The position numbers and the translations under genes are program-made. Below, one piece after another: positions 10,734 to 22,440 of a stretch of 64,000 nucleotides of DNA. The DNA is from Trachythela sp. YZ-2020. Its lineage: Eukaryota > Cnidaria > Anthozoa > Malacalcyonacea > Clavulariidae. How positions within the stretch are numbered: the stretch's first letter is position 1; each line of letters begins with the position of its first letter. The DNA lies in assembly GCA_016169945.1 (NCBI GenBank), contig JADLSH010000087.1:1-64000 (forward strand), written 5' to 3'. The notes under the pieces are model-generated. The model was not told the DNA's origin and did not search any database. It saw only the letters and a list, made by a program, of their open reading frames with translations.

Positions 10734-11724
10734 CTGTAAAAATTTGATGTCAAATGTCAAATGTATGTCAAATAGATTTGTGTTGCAGAAATTTTAAGTA
10801 TGTTATAACCCTTTATTACACAATAGAATTGTCATTCTAGGCCCCCTGGAGGTTTGACCGGTCCTACGCATAAATGTGTCATAGTTAAACAAATGAAATA
10901 ATTATTTGGCACTGCAGCTAAAGATATACGGTTAACAACGTTGCTATGACTCGTATCCCACTTTTAGTGCAGTTATATTTTAGCTGAATGTCTCTATGTG
11001 TGGCAATGTAGATTGCAGCTATTTTCGAAAATGTCGGTGACTCACGGATGGTCGAGATGCGCAGGACCATTTGCTAGGCATATTATGCTATAACTTGCAC
11101 TACTCATTCACACATTATCTATTTTATATTCCTCCGGCATGCATTGCCCGCCCATCTTTTTCAAGAATAACCTATGAAGCCGCTATTGAATGCCTCGAGG
11201 GTTTGATTTTTAGCATATGTTTAATATGAAATCTACATTTCATTCTCTCTCACTGCGTTCATCCGAACGAAAAATAATTTATCAATTCGGCATACCTGAT
11301 AAAACAACATGTTTTCAAAGGCAAGCGTGCTCTGATAGACAAGAATGAAGGCAACAAATACATTTGAGATTTTGCTACCTTTACAAGATATCATCGCAAT
11401 TACTCAATACATTCCTTATACAGACTATACATTCTTCATGCCAGATTCGCAAGGCAATTACGCTTTTAGAGGACGATTACTTGCGTATAGAATATCGTTT
11501 AACACCAGTTGCCCTATTGTAAATAATAAATAATCAAAAATCACATAATTATAACTTTTGTCGTTAATGTTCACGTGTGTATTCTTGTTCAATTTGTTTG
11601 ATCACAGATATTCTGTACATACAAAAAATGTAGCAGGTTGTAATACTAGGACGTGATTTTGCATGCTATATAAACATGCAGTTCTAGAATTTAATTATGT
11701 CTTTAATCGGTTCATGTTCTATCA
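10734..11724. other. intron sequence, no gene recognised
   Basis: No domain, repeat pair or RNA gene was recognised. Open frames are short and AT-rich. Confidence 0.45.
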
Positions 11725-12440
11725 GGGACCGCGGAGCATTTTTGGATTGGGTGGGCTAAAAATCTCCGAGCGCGCAATGACTCTAATATCGAGGTGCGAT
11801 ACCTTGAGTAGGGTTTGGGGCCATGCTCCCCAAAAAAGTTTCAATTTACAGTCTCTAAAAGGCCATTTGATGCACTTTGGTGGAACATTTATGAGCAATG
11901 TCACAATAACTCTTTCCAAATATTTGGTTGAACGAAAAGCTGCTGACCACGAAACATACCGATCTTATCTACGCAACGAATCACTGTTTACTGCCAGGAC
12001 TGAGTTCGAGGAAGACAATAAAGTGCTTCATTTAATATCTAAAACATTCTGTGACGGCGCCAAAAATTCCACACATCTATGACAAATTATTGAGGGTCCT
12101 TCCAAAACCTCACCAGCCCCTCCCTCTCCCTCTCCCCGTGCTCCGCTGTCTGTGTCTATGTATCACACATCTGTTATTTTACTGTAAAGATTACTATTTA
12201 ACAATTTTGTTGAGAATTCTACCGTATAATGAAGAGGTCTATAAAACAATTAGTAGATTTACTCCAATGGACAGTATAGAGCACGAACGGGATATAAAGT
12301 CTCATGCAAGGTGCGTACACAACATGATACTATACAAAAGATTAAAAGAATACACACATAAAATATAACTAGTTAACTGTTTAAGTTCTATGAAATGCAC
12401 AGTCACGCACTAATGACCAGGTGCAAAGCATTTCTATGTA
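11725..12440. repeat. probable decayed non-autonomous repeat
   Basis: The block GGACCGCGGAGCATTTTTGG followed by GGGTGGGCTAAAAATCTCCGAGCGCG and a GGGGCCATGCTCCCC palindrome resembles GC-rich ends of interspersed repeats common in cnidarians. No boundaries or target duplication were found. The 139-codon open frame across it (11663-12082) has no recognisable domain. Confidence 0.3.
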
Positions 12441-12527
12441 TTTGTAGGTGTTTTTAATGTTTCTTTTAGAGGAAGAGAGGTTAGAGATGCTTGTAGCAGG
12501 TAGAATTTTACAGTTTCCATAGTTTAA

Positions 12528-12905
12528 CTAGTCGGGTGAAGTAGGGCGCTTTAAATCTGTTGGATTTGCAGAAGGGGTCTTGAAGGGCGAGAGAAGTGCG
12601 TTGAAGAAGAACACCAAATCAGTAATTTCTCTCTCATAGCAGAGCGGGATTAAGTTCAGACTTATCAGACGTTGTTGGTATTTTAGTTCTCCACGCTTGG
12701 AATTTAGTATCCATGCGGTGGCTCTTCTCTCGACGTTTTCCACTCTGCATCTGAGTTTTACGGTGTGTGGAGACCAGACGTCAGTTGCGCAACTTAATTG
12801 AGACCTAACAGCGTACGTCGTACTGTTTTGTTACTCAATAGAGGGCAAGTTCGTTTGAGCAGTCCAAGCATCTTATTCGTTTTACCAGTGATTGTGTAGA
12901 CAGCG
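12528..12905 (-). mobile_element. LINE reverse transcriptase C-terminal fragment
   Basis: Minus-strand frames give KTNKMLGLLKRTCPLLSNK, then a frame change near 12790. CATDVWSPHTVKLRC, VENVERRATAWIL, YQQRLISLNLIPL and EITDLVFFFNALL follow. This is the conserved region after the RT thumb in CR1/Jockey-group LINEs. Nothing upstream or downstream of the element was recognised, so it is an internal relic. Confidence 0.7.
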
Positions 12906-13174
12906 CCAAGTCCAAGTTGCTAAAAAAAGAAAATCCCAGTGGGAAAATCTGGAACGTGCACTCCATTCCATGTTGCAGCTAAACGTCTTGGAGAATAAAC
13001 GAGAACTTGTTGCTTGCTTGGAAATTTGGTAGTATCTCACTGTAACGTACGCTGCTTCCCAATTCTTCTGTCCAAACCATTTAGCTATTTCTTTTACAAA
13101 CTCAGTGCAATGAGGAAGTTTCTTCATAATTGGCATGGTTGTCTGTCTTTTCTCCCCTTCTACTATGGCATCAA
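12906..13174. other. no feature recognised
   Basis: No supportable gene. Overlapping open frames on both strands share no domain. Confidence 0.4.
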
Positions 13175-13450
13175 TTCATGGCCACCGACTTCTCTGTTCA
13201 TCTACAGATCTCCTTTTCTTTCAGTTATTAATTTTCTTTTCCGATCTACTGATCTCAATGCAAGGACATCGGCTCTTCGCTAGATCTACTTATCTCAATT
13301 CATGAATATCAGCTTTTCTCTAAATATACTGATATCATATCTCAAATTCATGCACAACAGCTTTCCTCTAGACTTTACTTATCTCTATATCTACTGATCT
13401 GATTTCATGCACATCAACTTTTCCCTAGATTAATTGATTTCAAATTAAGC
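13175..13450. repeat. degenerate ~45-50-bp tandem repeat
   Basis: Roughly five to six diverged copies of a unit containing CTAGATCTACTGATCTCAAT, TCATGCACATCAGCTTTTC. The GAT-CTCAATTCATG and CAGCTTTTC(C)CTAGA blocks recur with substitutions and small indels. Confidence 0.7.
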
Positions 13451-14950
13451 ACATCTGGTCTATTCATTGTCATTCATGCCTTGTATAGACTTGTATAGAA
13501 TTGATATGGACTTCAACGTTATTCCAAAAGCAATGTTATTCCAAAATTCTGTTTGTATCATGGTTGTACCGCTTCATCGATGGATTGTATAATAGACCCA
13601 TAAATTGATATGCCTGTTAACAGCACAGTATTGATTATTGTAATCCATGAGTGAGCTCAATTAAAAGTCAACTGTTCTGGTGAAAGTATATTGTGACAAC
13701 CTAATCCTAATCGTGTTGTATTAGCCGTGCTCTACTTGCATAACCATGTCTACCAGTGATTGGAAATCAATGCTTTTTGTTGACCATTGTATTTCCATTT
13801 CAAAATCCAACTTCCAATAAACGAAATCGTGATATCTTGGTATACTTACTCCGAAATTCCAAACAGAATCAATGTACTTCCGATTCGCAAAAATATTTCG
13901 ATAAACCATATCCATTTTAGAAAAACAATATTCTAACACTTTTTAAGTTCTTCAACTTAAACGTTTGTTAGAGGCATTTGTGTTCTTTTGTAGGTATCAT
14001 GCAGTATTAGTCCTTTGTTGGCGAAAAGCTAAACTCGCACCGCTACGGTAGATAATGTACAATTTAGGATCTGTTACATCCGAGAGTCTTTCTCCGCCAA
14101 ATTGTAATACCTCTAATTGTTAGTTAATTAACACCGTGGTATGTCCTATATACTGTCCTGTTGTTTTGGTGCAGACAATTCTTTGTGGTCCAGGACATCC
14201 AGTCTTAAGCAACAATATATTAACATGCCTCCGAAACCTATTGCGTTCGTTATTTCTCCTACACAGCTAAATATGAATCAAACTAATCTCCTCCATTGAT
14301 CTCTAAGCATACCTGTAATGAACTCGTGCTTTACTATCAGACAGAGCTTAATAATCATCATAATCAAAGAACTTTGCCTTGTTCACGCCTTATTGAATTC
14401 ACAAGGAAAGCAAGGTGATTTTTACCTGAATAAAAGGTATCAAATTGATAATCCTAAATGTGGTCATCAGAGTTATTTTACGTCTTTGCTCCGTTTCGTC
14501 TGAAATAGTTTCTTCCTTGCGGTTTCCCTCTCCTGCGCCTTTTGATATGGTTCGCTGCAGAATGCTCAGCGACCGTCCTGCTTACGTATTTTTCTGCTTT
14601 AACCCAGGTAGATTCACTCTTATATATAAATTTGTGATTATCTAACTATTGCTGTCTCGTTACTAAAGCTTTTTCGCTGAGATCAGGCTTTCATTCGGAT
14701 CAGATTTCTCTTTTGTGAGCTGTGTTAACACCTCTGGTAATTGTCTGGCCAATGCTCCCCAGCAATCTAAGTTTAACCTAAAATTTCGCATTATTAAGAT
14801 TTACCGTTGTGTTTTTTGTGTTCTTGTTGCTGGAACATGAATAACTGAAGTTACTCTGGTCTAATGCGTTTATACTTAATTCCCATAGAAACTAGAGTTC
14901 CTATTGATTGCATTCTATAGGTAACTACAGTACTCTCCAGAAATAACCTA
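13451..14950. other. intron sequence, no gene recognised
   Basis: About 1.5 kb without a recognisable domain, repeat pair or RNA gene on either strand. Confidence 0.4.
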
Positions 14951-14954
14951 ACAC

Positions 14955-15056
14955 TGCGGTTGCAGTTCGGTCGACTGGTCGAGGTTCGGTTGAGGTTAGG
15001 TTGAAATTCGGTTGAGGTTAAATTGAGGTTCGGTTGCGGTTCGGTTGAGGTTGACG
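14955..15056. repeat. (GGTTGAGGTTCG)n-like short tandem repeat
   Basis: About eight diverged 12-bp units built from GGTTGAGGTT and GGTTCGGTT. The regular period makes an apparent minus-strand peptide of NLNRTST-type repeats, which is not evidence for a gene. Confidence 0.8.
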
Positions 15057-15657
15057 GATAGAAACCCCAAGTGACCGAAAGAGAAAACCGCACTTAAAAA
15101 TACGATCTGTTTCCGCTTATTTTCGATTTGTATAATGTGTTGATAATGTGTCTTGCTTATGCAGACTGGAAAAGATTACATCAAATTTTAACCGGATTTG
15201 CAAAATAAATTTAGTGGTCTTCTTTTCTCTACATTTTTGGAAAGCTGTTAACTCAAATAGACCTGTTGAAAGCCGCTTTTCCAGTAAGTTTTGTATAAAA
15301 ATATAATGCAGTACCGCGGAAGATTAGCGGGTAAGCTTACTCCAAGGTTAACGTAAAAATTAAAATCTGCCAATAGCTTGTCTATACATTTGGAAATATA
15401 AATTTGGTGGAGCAAATATCACGTAGATTCATGTTTGAATGAGCAAAGTATGTTAGTTTTAAAATATGGCCCTCGGCTTAGCTTTGAGCTATTGAAAATT
15501 GACTTATAATCATTTAGCAGATACAGTGAATGATTGTAAATATATTTCTAATGGACAGAACTGGAGTAAGATATATTCTATCACTAAAATTTACAATTTA
15601 GAGTAACCAATGACAACATGTATGGCAGATTGATCACACCTTTGGATTTTTCTTTCA

Positions 15658-15966
15658 CAGTCAAACCGGATGTTCCTTGCGAGGAACATTGCAATATTCT
15701 CAGGCAATATTGCAATTTTGAGCAATTTTTAACCGACGCGAACAAATTGCAAATTGAATTAACAACCAATTTTGTAAACAAAGCCTCTGATTGGCTACTA
15801 CCAAAAAGGAATCTCCAATCCAATTGCTCGGAGAATTTGATTGGTTTCTTCTTTTGCTAGAAACCAATCAGAGGTTTTGTTTACACACCTGGTTGTGAAT
15901 TTCAATTTGCAATTTCTTCGCGTCGGTTGCAAATTGCTCAGAGCAATTTCCAATCCGGTTTGACTG
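15658..15966. mobile_element. fold-back MITE, Tc1/mariner-like ends
   Basis: The termini are CAGTCAAACCGGAT (15658) and ATCCGGTTTGACTG (to 15966). The two halves remain complementary inward over about 140 bp each (CCGACGCGAA, AAATTGCAAATTGAA, GTAAACAAA, CCTCTGATTGG and their complements), so nearly the whole 309 bp can fold. TA follows on the right and CA precedes on the left. This would fit a TA target duplication with one substitution. No coding capacity. Confidence 0.8.
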
Positions 15967-16274
15967 TAATTATAGAAGCCAAGATATAGTGTTAAGACAC
16001 TACCGTTAACCACAATGATCCGTATTAACCATTTATTTTCCGAAAGTTAGTCCCCACGAATATGCCACTGAGAAAAACTCGCTCACAATCTCTCAATTGA
16101 AGCAAATGACAAAATGAAAATGTTCTCGAAATAGGAACTGCCATCAATCTCCCAATGATGTACTGACATAGCTTTGTATTTATTCTCAACCTACCGTGTA
16201 ATCAACGGGTCTTGCTTAAGGACGCGGAAATGACTATTTTGGAATTTCGTCGCGTGGGCGCAATAACTCCTAAC

Positions 16275-16491
16275 CAGTGAGCTCCATATATATCTGGAGT
16301 AAGAACTTCTAATGTTCGGCCAATAGGAAAAGTGAACGCAAGATGGCGGCAATTGACGTCCAAACTCATGAAGGTCATAAACAGTTTTTATACCATTTTT
16401 TCCAGCTATTTTTTTTTCTGAGAGATCATATCGCTAATCAAATTTTTAGTTCATGACACTAAAATTTTTACCTTCATATTGGAGCTCACTG
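16275..16491. mobile_element. hAT-type MITE, 217 bp
   Basis: The inverted repeats are CAGTGAGCTCCATATA at 16275 and ATATTGGAGCTCACTG ending at 16491. Flanking 8-mers are CTCCTAAC (16267-16274) and CTCCTAAT (16492-16499), a target duplication with one substitution. It is non-coding; a transposase in trans would be needed. Confidence 0.85.
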
Positions 16492-16669
16492 CTCCTAATA
16501 GTCAAATGCCCGTAAACCATATGCAGATTGCAGAACGAATGCTTGTGTTCTTCAACAACGATAAATTTTATTCTACGGATACACCTTTATATGCAAAATG
16601 ACGTCTCAATGCTTGAAGCGTGCGGTGAATTCTGGTCTTAGTGATCATAAATTTTACTGTACATATATG

Positions 16670-17673
16670 ACTTACCAAATTGCACTCCCAGGCACGAATA
16701 TACGCGGATGATACTAATTTAACATTTGCAAGTAACAATATTGACGACATAAATTATCACCTTAATCATGACCTTGCAAATGTGAACAAATGGCTTATCG
16801 CCAATAGGCTTACTTTAAATCAATCCAAAACTGAATTTATGCTAATTGGCTCACGACAAAGAATAGCCACATTTCGATCAGTTCCATGTTTAGAAATAGA
16901 CAGGAGTTCCTATTGATAAGGTTTCACAAGCAAAATCTCTCAGGTGTACCTTGACGAGAATCTATCTTGGAATATACAAATTAATGAATTAACAAAAAGA
17001 TTGCTTCTGGTATTGGCGCTTTAAAACGTGTTCGATCATTTGTCCCAGTCCCAACATTGCAATTAATTTTTTCCTTGGTTCAGCCATATTTCAATTACTG
17101 TTGCACAGTTTGGGACAATTGCAACAAAACTCCTAGCTGAAAAACGTCAAAACTACAAAATCGTGCAGCGAGAGTACTAACATTCTCCAGTTATGACACT
17201 AATGCTGATGTTTTAATTGAGAAACTTGGCTGGAAAAATTATCATCCCAGCGCCGGTTTCAAAAGCTGTCATGGTTTATAAATCATTAAATGGTCTTTCT
17301 CCTGATTACATGCATTCCATGTTTGTAAACCGTGACAGTGTTCCTTATTCGCTGAAACACTGAGAACAAACTAACTGTTCCTAAGCCCCCGCACAAACTA
17401 TCTCAAGAATAGCTTTAGCTATAGTGGTGCTGCTGTGGAACAGTCTTCCCCATTGGGCTACGGCAAGCAAATAACTTGATAAATTTCCGATCGGGCCACA
17501 AATGTATAAATTATTTTAACTTTCTTTGTATATATTGTTATATTAGTTTAGTGCACGGCCCTCATGAAAAGCAGGTATTATATTTTCTATTTAGCGTGGT
17601 TCTACTTTGTAATTTATCTAATTTAGTTTGTTGATGTTAAATCCTGATGAGAATACCGTGTGTAAATAAAGTT

Positions 17674-17708
<35 letters not shown>
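16670..17708 (+). mobile_element. CR1-like LINE, 5'-truncated
   Basis: Starts within RT motif C (ARIYADDTNLTF, about 16692) and continues with NKWLIANRLTLNQSKTEFML (about 16782-16841). Degenerate C-terminal frames follow (YLDENLSWN, SHISITVAQFGT, VMVYKSLNGLSPDYMHSM). The 3' end is AAATAAAGTTTTAATAATAA with a long (AAT)n tail at 17675-17706. Tandem stops at 16915 and frame changes after that mean it is dead. The tail abuts the inverted-duplication arm. Confidence 0.85.
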
Positions 17709-17709
<1 letters not shown>

Positions 17710-17741
17710 TCACGCAGCGCGAAAATATTTTATTGTGTGCG

Positions 17742-17925
17742 TAGCCTAGTTCCTCGGCCTTTTTGCTTGCGCCTGATTATTAAGGGTGATTTTTTAAAGG
17801 CACGCGGGTTGACAGGGATTTTTTGGGAGACAGGGAAGAGGCTGGATTTGTTCGGAAACGCGCAGCCTGCAAATTCCGTGAAGCCTGTAACTCGCCCGCG
17901 GGTGGTAGGCCGAGGTACTAGGCTA
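17742..17925. mobile_element. 184-bp MITE with 9-bp target duplication
   Basis: The inverted repeats are TAGCCTAGTTCCTCGGCC (17742) and GGCCGAGGTACTAGGCTA (to 17925), with one mismatch. TTGTGTGCG is duplicated on both sides (17733-17741, 17926-17934). A 9-bp duplication would suit a Mutator-like transposase. Because TA also matches on both sides, an alternative reading is a longer duplication with shorter ends. Confidence 0.8.
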
Positions 17926-18050
17926 TTGTGTGCGTACTTTTGCGGTGAGAACTTTACAGAATATATTTGGGACGTAGCTTTTGCGGAGAGAACTTTACAG
18001 AATATATTTGGGACAAATTTCGGTAAGTGTATATTTTTTGTCAATTTAAG

Positions 18051-19112
18051 ATGTGTCCACCAGAACAACGCAACACCAAACGAAGAAACCGAATCCGTTC
18101 ACTCACTACGTCGTCAAGCAACAAACGCGAAAGAGGCAAACGCAAAAATCCAGCTCAACAACCTGAGATTGTCCATGACAACAGAACAGATTCGTGCGAA
18201 CGACCTAGCCCAGCTGAAAGGATCCTCGATTTGGCTGACAACACTTCCACTGGCTGATGAGGGATACGTTCTCAACAAGCGAGAGTTTTATGACTCCATC
18301 TATCTCCGCTATCGATGGCAGCTAAAACGTCTTCCCACTCATTGCGCGTGTGGAAAAGCCTTTACAGTGGATCATGCCTTGTCGTGCTTGAAGGGAGGAT
18401 TTATTCACCGTCGACATGATGCGATACGTGATCTTCTTGCCTCTGCCATCGACGAGGTCGCGTACGATGTGTCAACTGAACCGGCTCTTGCTCCTCTAAC
18501 CGGTGAAACGCTCCCAGCAAATGCCAACACAGCAGACGAAGCAAGAGTTGACATTGCCGCAAGAGGATTCTGGCAACGATGTGAAAAGGCATTCTTCGAT
18601 GTCCGGGTATTCAACCCTTACGCCTCAACATATCGGAACCAGAGCCTTACCAGCGCCTTCAATTCAAACGAAAGAGAAAAGAAGCGGCAATACAACCAAA
18701 GAATCGTCGAGGTTGAGCATGGCTCATTCACACCAATTGTCTTCAGCGCGAACGGTGGATGTGGAAGAGAAACGCAACATCTTCTTTCGTCTTTGGCAGA
18801 GAAAATCGCCAGTAAGAAACATTTCCCACCTGCCATCGTCATGAGCTGGCTACGAAAAAAGATCGCGTTTTCTCTCCTGCGTTCCCAAGTCGTCTGTATG
18901 CGTGGCAGCCGTACTTGGAAACAACCCAAGACACCAACCATGTCGCACATAGAACTATCTGAGAGGAACTCAAACAATTTTTGAACATATAGCAACAATT
19001 ATCTATTATACACTAACATTTGAACTTTTACAGGTTTTATAACCAATATTTGTATATAACCAATAATTTAAGGCTTTTATAATAAAATTTTACATTATTC
19101 ATTCTATTTAAC
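18051..19112 (+). mobile_element. 5'-truncated LINE: C-terminal zinc finger and nuclease
   Basis: The coding region to 18984 is the C-terminal third of the protein family seen at 51916-54948. It shows SSIWLTTLPLADEGYVLN, HCACGKAFTVDHALSCLKGG (Cys-Cys-His-Cys), RRHDAIRD, then ARVDIAARGFW and AFFDVRVFNP. The last two form a D...D pair as in PD-(D/E)XK-like LINE endonucleases. SFTPIVFSANGG and VVCMRGSR follow. The reading frame is open throughout. It ends in AT-rich 3' UTR with AATAAAATTTT. The upstream open frame (17647-18050) only joins it by chance through a MITE and the duplicated arm. Insertion was into the inverted-duplication arm between AAGATGT and AACATGAAG. Confidence 0.85.
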
Positions 19113-19172
19113 ATGTATTAACATGAAGTATTGCAAGGGGTAACCGTAGCAACTTGAATTTTTTGGTATAAT

Positions 19173-19974
19173 TTTTGAAAACAATTGTTACCTCCGCCAG
19201 GAGGTTATGTAATCATCTGGGTTTGTATGTATGTGTGTGTGTGTGTGTATGTGTGTATGTGTGTATGTGTGTGTGTGTGTGTGTGTGTTTGTCCGTGAGC
19301 ACGATAACTCAAAAAATACCAAACATATTCATACGAAATTTTTTGAATGCATTTCCCATCGGCCAAGGAAGAATTGATTAAAGGGAGGCTGCTCTAAAAT
19401 CGTGTGCTTTACAAATATATTCTAATTTCTTAATAATAATAATAATAGGTCAATAGTTAATTAGCGATTCAAATTATAATAACAATAGATTACATTAATA
19501 GTTTACCGGCGTTCTTTTTGAAACACCCATGTGTATACAGTAGTGAAGTTTAATGTTACTTCTGAAGCGAAAATGATCAAGACTTTACGTCCACCATTAA
19601 CATATTGCCTTTATAATATAATATTATTGGCTTAATTTATGCATCAACAAACATTTCCATAGACAAAGCTGAAGAGATTTTTGTTTAATGTCAAATATAT
19701 GCCTGCAGTATACACATATATACGATGCCGAGGACTAAGTGTAAGAGCAAAGAAGGAAGCAACAATCCCAATATATGAGGAGGCCACGGCAATGAAGAGA
19801 TTTTTGTTTAATGTCAAATATATGCCTGCAGTATACACATATATACGATGCCGAGGACTAAGTGTAAGAGCAAAGACCAAAGAAGGAAGCAACAATCCCA
19901 ATATATGAGGAATCTCTAAAATCGTGTGCTTTACAACGAGTAGCGGGCGGAGGTATGCAGTCTCTGAATGCCCT
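19173..19974. mobile_element. CTAG-ending repeat, possibly Helitron-like
   Basis: Begins TTGTTACCTCCGCCAGGAGG (small hairpin) and ends GGGCGGAGGTATGCAGTCTC ... GAATGCCCTCTAG, where GGGC/GCCC could form the subterminal stem. The right arm of the inverted duplication provides the empty site (GAAAACAA-TGA-TTTAGATATGG) and shows no target duplication. The 3' CTAG|T and lack of duplication suggest a Helitron, but the 5' end does not start with TC. Inside are a (TG)n tract at 19224-19291 and two ~122-bp tandem units (19674-19795, 19796-19911). Confidence 0.55.
19674..19911. repeat. ~122-bp tandem duplication
   Basis: AGAGATTTTTGTTTAATGTC through CCCAATATATGAGGA occurs twice almost identically, the second copy with an extra ACCAAAG-type insertion. 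It lies inside the CTAG-ending repeat. Confidence 0.9.
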
Positions 19975-19985
19975 CTAGTTTAGAT

Positions 19986-21918
19986 ATGGATTTAGCAGCG
20001 AAAATTGCTGAATGTGAAACTATGGCCCAACTTAATGCTTTGGAAAGAATGTATATTTTGACTGAGGCTGAGAAAAGATTGGTTTACGAGAAGAAGCTGG
20101 AATTGATCACCCGTTCGTTTGAGTGGGAAAGGAAAACGAGCAGTTGGGACTTGCTATGAGCATTTTTGATTCTTGGACGCCTGAACAAAGACGACGGTTT
20201 TTACAGGACTGGCAAGACGATGGGCCTTTGGTACAGTTTGGCCGTGGGGAGAAAAGATCTTTCGATGAAGTGAACGATGGTGATTCAAAACCCAAGGTAT
20301 GGACTATGGACTATACAATTCAATTTGCAAATACGTTTGCTCATTTGGAGCTTTCTCAATATCATGATCGCCTTCACGATATATTTGGGAGCTTATTGAA
20401 TATGGTCACTGGAGAGATACCTATGCACGATCAAGTCCGTTTTGTTTGCGTTCACCTCTGCTTGAAACCCCCATTTCTCTTCCTTTCATGCAATGTCAAC
20501 GACTTACAACTGAGCGCGTTTTAGCTGAAATTGAGCGTGTCATTCAGTCTAATAAGGAATTTCGTTTGAATGATAGCAGTGGCGTAGCCAGCTTGAATTG
20601 ACTGGTCATGCTTTTATGAACATGGTTAGCTTAACCCGTCCAACTTCCAAGTGCCAAAGGCGCGAGCCCCCTAGGGGGGTCTGGGGGCTCGCCCCCCCGA
20701 AAATGTTTAGTTTTTTAAAGCTCGGAAACGCTATTTGCTGCATTCTGAGGGACGTTTCAACGCAAAATTAACCTCATAAAAACACCAAAATTATGACAAT
20801 TTTCAGCATCACCGACTATCGCAAGGTTCTTCCTGAAATATCAAATAAAGCTTTTTTGGATGATTCAAAATATTGAAGCGTCACACTGCTTTTTTGCTAT
20901 TGATAATTCAAACAACTGCAGCTCTGGACTATAAATAAATTGCAACCACAGGTCCGCAACTATTGGTATAACAATAAAAACATTGTCTTGCTACCAACAC
21001 ATGGTCAATACACAATCATATTTCACTCTTATTTTTTTCAACTTCGCAGCTTACGTAGGGACTGTTGTTACAATTATAAATTACATACCACCATTATGGT
21101 TCTCATTACCTATATCTAAACTTAAAAATCAGCAAATCACTTATAATATTCGCTTCAGTAGAAGCAGGATTCGTCACACTTGCTGACGCCATTCTATAAA
21201 CGCGCAAAGACAATATAAATATGATAATTACTCACCTTACACAAGTGTGTTCAGTCTCGCGGAAAGCTCGCTAGGAAAGGCAGTACAAGTCATGCCTTCT
21301 CCAAATAGCATGAGTTCGGCTCAATAAACAGCCGTTTCGAGCATGTGCAAGGCCAGTTATCCAATCAGAAGCCAGTATTATTTGTATCAAATATTATAGC
21401 AACTAATGCCTTCTGAAAAGAGCATGAGTGAAACACGAGTCGCGAGTGAATCGATATATTGCCGGAAATGAGTCTTGTAGAGCTGCAGTTGCTAGGAAAC
21501 AGATACGGCAACAGTCGGCAAGGCTGTAAAATTGCGTAAATGTAATAGAAAGCGGAATATTTTTGAAAAACAATAATGAAAAATCCAGAAAAATGACAAT
21601 GTTGAATTTTAGAGCTTTGGGATAAACAAAGCAATGTTTTAGACGGAACTTGGAAAATAAATTCTCAATTTTGTGAAAATTTTAGTCATGTTGGCATGAC
21701 AAGCTACGCCACTGAATGATAGTGTGAATGTTCATTTAATTCATGTTGAAATGTGCCAAGAGGGAACCGGCACTAAACGTAGTGAAATTAATTTGGAAAA
21801 ACATTTGATCAATAAAAGAGCTATTGTTCGGATTCAAAAGGGCGAGAAAGGGGGTTATACGAATACGAAAATTTATACATTTTCAGAACAAAATATTGTT
21901 GCTACGACACCGCTTTGA
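19986..21918 (+). pseudogene. Polinton/Maverick-like gene remnant, copy 1 (split by hAT)
   Basis: Starts ATGGATTTAGCAGCGAAAAT (MDLAAKIAECETMAQLNALE). A charged helical region rich in Glu/Lys follows, then PEQRRRFLQDWQDD, MDYTIQFANTFAHLEL and LHDIFGSLLNM. After a hAT insertion (20577-21714) it resumes with VNVHLIHVEM and INLEKHLINKRAIVRIQ. The last block resembles the N-terminal region of Polinton/Maverick-type DNA polymerases as I recall them; no catalytic polymerase motif is present, so this is tentative. After RIQ the sequence passes into a repeat also found at 24540. It carries a 1-nt frameshift near 20120 and another near 20440. The second copy is on the opposite strand at 26852-27515. 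Confidence 0.5.
20577..21714. mobile_element. hAT-type element, 1138 bp, 8-bp target duplication
   Basis: The ends are CAGTGGCGTAGCCAGCTTG (20577) and CAAGCTACGCCACTG (to 21714), sharing 12 bp exactly. AATGATAG is duplicated at 20569-20576 and 21715-21722. The opposite arm of the inverted duplication (near 26925) preserves the uninterrupted site. A GC-rich hairpin lies near the left end (GAGCCCCCTAGGGGGGTCTG, GGGCTCGCC, about 20666-20695). No transposase domain was recognised. Confidence 0.92.
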
Positions 21919-22079
21919 TTGGCTGCATGCATAAATTTACAACGGATTAACGTTCTAGAAAATTTATTTCTTTAAGTATGACAATTTACACAAATAAACA
22001 GTTATTAAACATATTGTCCAGCTTTTACACTGTTTTCCAGCTTAGATCACTTGACGTTTTGTATATTTCTGTTAAAAAG

Positions 22080-22340
22080 AAAGCCACAATCTCTAGCGGT
22101 TCTCTGGCGGTTCCCCAGGGGTTCTCTCAGGGTTCCCTGGGGATTCTCTAGGGGTTCTCTGTGAGGTCTCTCGGGGTTCTCACATATTTAGCAAGTACCC
22201 ATTTACGGACCTTTTTGCGGGACATATTTAGCAAGTCCCGTAGAAGTACTCCTTTATGGGACCTTGCTGCGGGACATATTTTGCAGGTCCCGACGTCCCT
22301 TGCGTCCCGTTTGAATGATTTGCTAGGCATCTTTTTGCGG
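22080..22340 (+). repeat. short tandem motifs: GGTTCTCT-type run and GGGACATATTTAGCAAGTCC units
   Basis: A run of GGTTCYCTRGSGGTTCC-type units (22090-22185) precedes two to three units of GGGACATATTTAGCAAGTCC plus CGTAGAAGTACTC. The same units recur at 24896-25030 (plus) and 26395-26530 (minus). This links the left arm, the loop and the right arm of the inverted duplication. Confidence 0.8.
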
Positions 22341-22440
22341 ACATAATTTCAGGAAAGCAGGGAAATTTTTCAAGTGTACTTCTCGCTCGCCCCGTTAAAG
22401 GAAAAAAAAGTGGAGTTCTCATCGAAACCGTACTGATTTT

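Noticed and set aside
17647..18984. A 445-codon open frame read as one gene
   Set aside because: It runs from a microsatellite through a MITE and the duplicated arm before entering LINE coding sequence at about 18051. Only the last part is real protein.
19175..19381. Open frame through the TG repeat
   Set aside because: The peptide is a VCVCVC run from the microsatellite, with no domain.
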